Below, piece after piece: positions 62,401 through 64,000 of a stretch of DNA of 64,000 bases; the stretch's first letter is position 1, and each line of letters opens with the position of its first letter. The stretch is from Pomphorhynchus laevis. Its lineage: Eukaryota > Acanthocephala > Palaeacanthocephala > Echinorhynchida > Pomphorhynchidae. A program made the translations under genes and the position numbers. The stretch spans positions 186,001-250,000 of the forward strand of contig WNNJ02000628.1 of assembly GCA_012934845.2 (NCBI GenBank), in the 5' to 3' direction. The notes beneath the pieces are model-generated. The model did no database searches. It worked only from the letters and a program-made list of their open reading frames with translations, and had not been told where the DNA came from.

Positions 62401-62577
62401 ATCGGCGGAAGTCGAAGGTACCATCTGAAGTACAATATTTGTACGATTGTTACAGTCGGGAGCACGACAATTCACACAAGGAACTCCTGCCTTCGCGCAT
62501 CTGCAAGCTTTACATTTCGCAGACGGACCATTGCATCCGCAGCACAATCTCTGACCTGATGGTTTTCCTTTGGGCAT
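59500..62577 (-). CDS. CXC/RLE retrotransposon protein, full length
   Basis: 1025 codons from MPKGKP. The cysteine cluster spans residues 12-42 (CCGCNGPSAKCKACRCAKAG, CVNCRAPDC) and WRPNLMTLPAC lies near 130. In the RT, motif A (AVDASNAFNAINR) is near 450, motif B (GFTQGDPFAMAAFS) near 505 and motif C (RWFADDSNFVG) near 535. GYHVNATKTQLL and KLGGIGI follow. The zinc knuckle (CACGTTQSVSHALSCKTG, IIRHNAVRDI) is near 820. The endonuclease core (ARLDVVCCGMRG, RTFIDVNVFSTLAQS, YNESRKQSKYAERI) is near 890-950. By eye it is well diverged from the unit 3 protein, so the two are not a recent tandem duplication. The expected catalytic residues are present. Confidence 0.9.
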   Translation of the reverse strand: MPKGKPSGQRLCCGCNGPSAKCKACRCAKAGVPCVNCRAPDCNNRTNIVLQMVPSTSADEPINRVDETIPFGNGMTQNTLCTNSVFPTGGTNISEQNGNNIVSTLTGCATLSEAMSPADLFEQTCQWRPNLMTLPACSASHKFIQILTSFFADITQSQPQSIDSLKMASVFSHLILQRIHTRKIASIRKTIERRLLLWSEKRFIELCEEAEYLQQNMRRTKPITKQDWKKRYIRMITNGKLSAAGSVLTGDYEEGVLSYDTKINGSSVKDILQSLHPKASTARPEALLQFPLHDSLRHHPVRFFELDEERIIKASLETNGSAGPSGMDSNLWRSMLTKFGSHSQSLAKALADLGTHIAAESVIPGSLDAFTACRLVAIKKKNGGVRPIGICEVPRRIICKALLKIITFDLQESAGCIQLAASQKAGIEYAIRSVRDAFQAKEDHCILAVDASNAFNAINRKAALHNIQYVCPSLYTALNNIYMRPAKLCLGGDSILSEEGFTQGDPFAMAAFSMATLPLVNEIARAVPSVLQRWFADDSNFVGTMVDLQKVWEILIRKGPIYGYHVNATKTQLLGHPSADFSTPKIAVNHSISGISILGAPVGTEKFIDDYISEKCCKWVSLLERLVSISYVDPHVAYAGFTKSFQFKWSHLLRTVQCSPSQFDSVSSTIFERLIPELTQIKVDSNWKSVLSIPIKLGGIGITDPTHACAVEYEYSEKICKTFDYGLNVIDLCHLQKSTIHNISKMRTQAFQNKLLSTIQCMDPASSNIIAHAAMVGASTWLSALPLVKDGFHLSRNEFSDALCSRYGWTPPNVSQDKCACGTTQSVSHALSCKTGGLPIIRHNAVRDILALELSEVCHGVATEPVLAEVPETLIFEKETTSRESGARLDVVCCGMRGERFERTFIDVNVFSTLAQSNVNRSPESSFLYNESRKQSKYAERISIVEHGYFVPAIFSTSGGIGKYAMGILRDITAKRTLSNRSAYPSVLSHLKRRIGFALARAVSASLRCPRSTRRHPCRQMTTIA

Positions 62578-62766
62578 GATTGTTTGCTTCGTTATATGTC
62601 GGCGAGCGTGAGCGAGCCGACGCAGTCCTTGTAATTAGTGTATGATAACTTGTAATTAGTGTATAATAATGTAAGAACTTTAATAACCAATACTTTTGTA
62701 ACCTGTATTAATAATAACCAAGAAAGTTGTGTGGTAAGTTGTTCAGAAATTATCTTGAACACTTAT

Positions 62767-62920
62767 AACTTTTTCTTGATAATCGCTCTTCTATAATCGT
62801 TCTTCTATAATCGTTCTTCTATAATCGTTCTTCTATAATCGTTCTTCTATAATCGTTTGTGATATGATCGTTTATCTAATCGGTTGGTATATTTGATATA
62901 ATCGCTCTTCTATAATCGTT
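62767..62920. repeat. 14-bp leader repeats, unit 4
   Basis: Five near-perfect copies of ATAATCGTTCTTCT at 62780-62855 with degenerate copies on both sides. The same unit as in the leader of unit 3 but at higher copy number. Confidence 0.85.
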
Positions 62921-62977
62921 CTTTGTATGATATTTATTGTATATAGTTATTTGTTAACAGCTTAGAATTTCAAATAT

Positions 62978-64000
62978 ATTATATTATTATTATTATATAT
63001 TATATTATATTATCATATATTATTTTTTTTTATAATTTTTTTTAAATACAAACATTTAAGAATACAGTCAAATAATAGTTATTAAGTCTTGTTCCATGCT
63101 GACTAACTGACTAAATTTTCGACGTACGAGCAGCACGTATAGACATCGAAGACATTTTTGCTAAAGCAAAACCGACTCTACTCCTTATATTTCGGATACA
63201 GGCGCTGTAATTATCGCAAGTTCTATCTGCTCGTATCTTTGCTATTTTCTTTAAAATCATCTGTGCTGTACTGCCAAGGGCACCGTTGGAGGCAAGAACA
63301 ATAGGATAAAATGACGATCGTTCAAACCGTGCTATTCTTTCACCATACTTCGAGTTTTTTCTAGCCTCGTGATAGTTAAAAGCATTGCTTGTCGTGCCAG
63401 ATGAATAAGAAGGAGCAAGATGGCTGAAAACACAAATGTCAAATAATGACCGCTCCGTCTTATCCCCAAACAGACCGTAACACGCAACATCAACTCTAGA
63501 ATTACGATCAAGGGTCGTTGTGGAATTTTTGAAAACTATTCCTTCAGGCAAAGGTTGTAAAGGAGGTTCAATTGATGTTGAACTGCATACATCGGCTAGT
63601 TCTTTAGCAATAATATCACGAACCACGTTATGTCTAATTGTTGGAATACCACCGGACTGACAAGCAACAGCATGACAAATATCAAAATTGTGTCCACACA
63701 AACATTTCATGGGTGAGTCCGGAGGTTTCCATCCATAGCGTGATGCCAGAGCATCTTGAAATTGCCTTTTGCTTAAGTGGTGATTAAGTACTAATGAAGG
63801 TTTTGCTGAAAGCCAATTAGATGCCCCTTTACAGGCTGCGAAATCGAGACAAGCGCTAATAGTCGCTGATTTTGATTTAACCCTCATCAATCGAGTTTTG
63901 ATAGATTCTTGCTTATATATTCTTATTTCTCGCGCAATTTGGGCATATCTAATCTCTAAATCACTTCCTGATAATCCATCTAGTAGAGGTTGGCTCATGC
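62978..64000 (-). mobile_element. CXC/RLE retrotransposon 5 (runs off the window)
   Basis: Fifth unit in the same orientation. Its 3' UTR and AT-rich tail begin near 62978. Only the C-terminal part of the protein is in view. Confidence 0.85.
63111..64000 (-). CDS. CXC/RLE retrotransposon protein, C-terminal part
   Basis: About 296 codons, partial at the window edge. They contain KGASNWLSAKP, the zinc knuckle (CLCGHNFDICHAVACQSG, IRHNVVRDII) and the endonuclease core (SRVDVACYGLFG, RSLFDICVFSHLAPS, YHEARKNSKYGERI). No breaks are seen in this part. Confidence 0.88.
   Translation of the reverse strand, partial: MSQPLLDGLSGSDLEIRYAQIAREIRIYKQESIKTRLMRVKSKSATISACLDFAACKGASNWLSAKPSLVLNHHLSKRQFQDALASRYGWKPPDSPMKCLCGHNFDICHAVACQSGGIPTIRHNVVRDIIAKELADVCSSTSIEPPLQPLPEGIVFKNSTTTLDRNSRVDVACYGLFGDKTERSLFDICVFSHLAPSYSSGTTSNAFNYHEARKNSKYGERIARFERSSFYPIVLASNGALGSTAQMILKKIAKIRADRTCDNYSACIRNIRSRVGFALAKMSSMSIRAARTSKI

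Larger units (their letters stand above)
59376..62977 (-). mobile_element. CXC/RLE retrotransposon 4 (looks whole)
   Basis: Fourth unit, also with a complete open frame. Its 3' tail is (TAA)n at 59380-59405, with CAAATGGGCCG in the 3' UTR as in unit 2. The leader holds six or seven 14-base repeats (ATAATCGTTCTTCT) at 62767-62920. Confidence 0.88.

Overview
The window is AT-rich animal nuclear DNA, most likely from an insect and possibly a hymenopteran. This is inferred from the intron-rich spliceosome gene, the AT-biased introns and the kinds of retroelement present. It holds no bacterial features: no operons, no ribosome binding sites, no CRISPR array, and I recognised no tRNA or rRNA gene.

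The one well-recognised host gene is Syf1 (XAB2; fandango in flies), a TPR/HAT-repeat splicing factor on the minus strand. Twenty coding exons can be placed between 46652 (probable start codon) and 17649, with splice sites and phases that agree across almost every junction. The last, acidic-tail exon was not found. The gene is stretched to at least 29 kb because its introns hold old transposable elements. These include a Penelope-like element at 19.8-20.9 kb, a GC-rich endonuclease-domain fragment of a retrotransposon at 21.1-21.6 kb, an approximately 510-bp tandem repeat field at 27-30 kb, a degenerate CXC/RLE retrotransposon at 31.4-32.9 kb, a second Penelope-like copy at 34.7-35.7 kb, a large palindromic MITE at 39.1-39.4 kb, an AT satellite at 42 kb, and repeats carrying a hammerhead-like core at 43.4-44.1 kb. 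A second, intronless, unrecognised 387-codon gene lies at 11572-12735 on the plus strand.

The left side (1-10.7 kb) holds MITEs, exon-like fragments that I cannot assign, and a broken CR1/L2-type LINE (6.6-10.2 kb, minus strand) bracketed by two direct repeats of about 360 bp.

The right side (47-64 kb) is made of retrotransposons. Three LINE 3' ends and a LINE RT remnant are followed by a fragment of the same LINE type seen at 6.6-10.2 kb. That fragment is interrupted by a head-to-tail array of at least five different members of one non-LTR retrotransposon family. Each complete member encodes one protein of about 1000 residues with an N-terminal CXC-like cysteine cluster, a reverse transcriptase, a zinc knuckle and a restriction-like (PD-D/E-XK type) endonuclease. 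Two members look whole. One has lost its thumb region, one has lost the whole RT yet keeps an open frame, and one runs off the window. This array, with its TAA-type tails, 14-bp leader repeats and one clear target site duplication, is the most unusual thing in the window.
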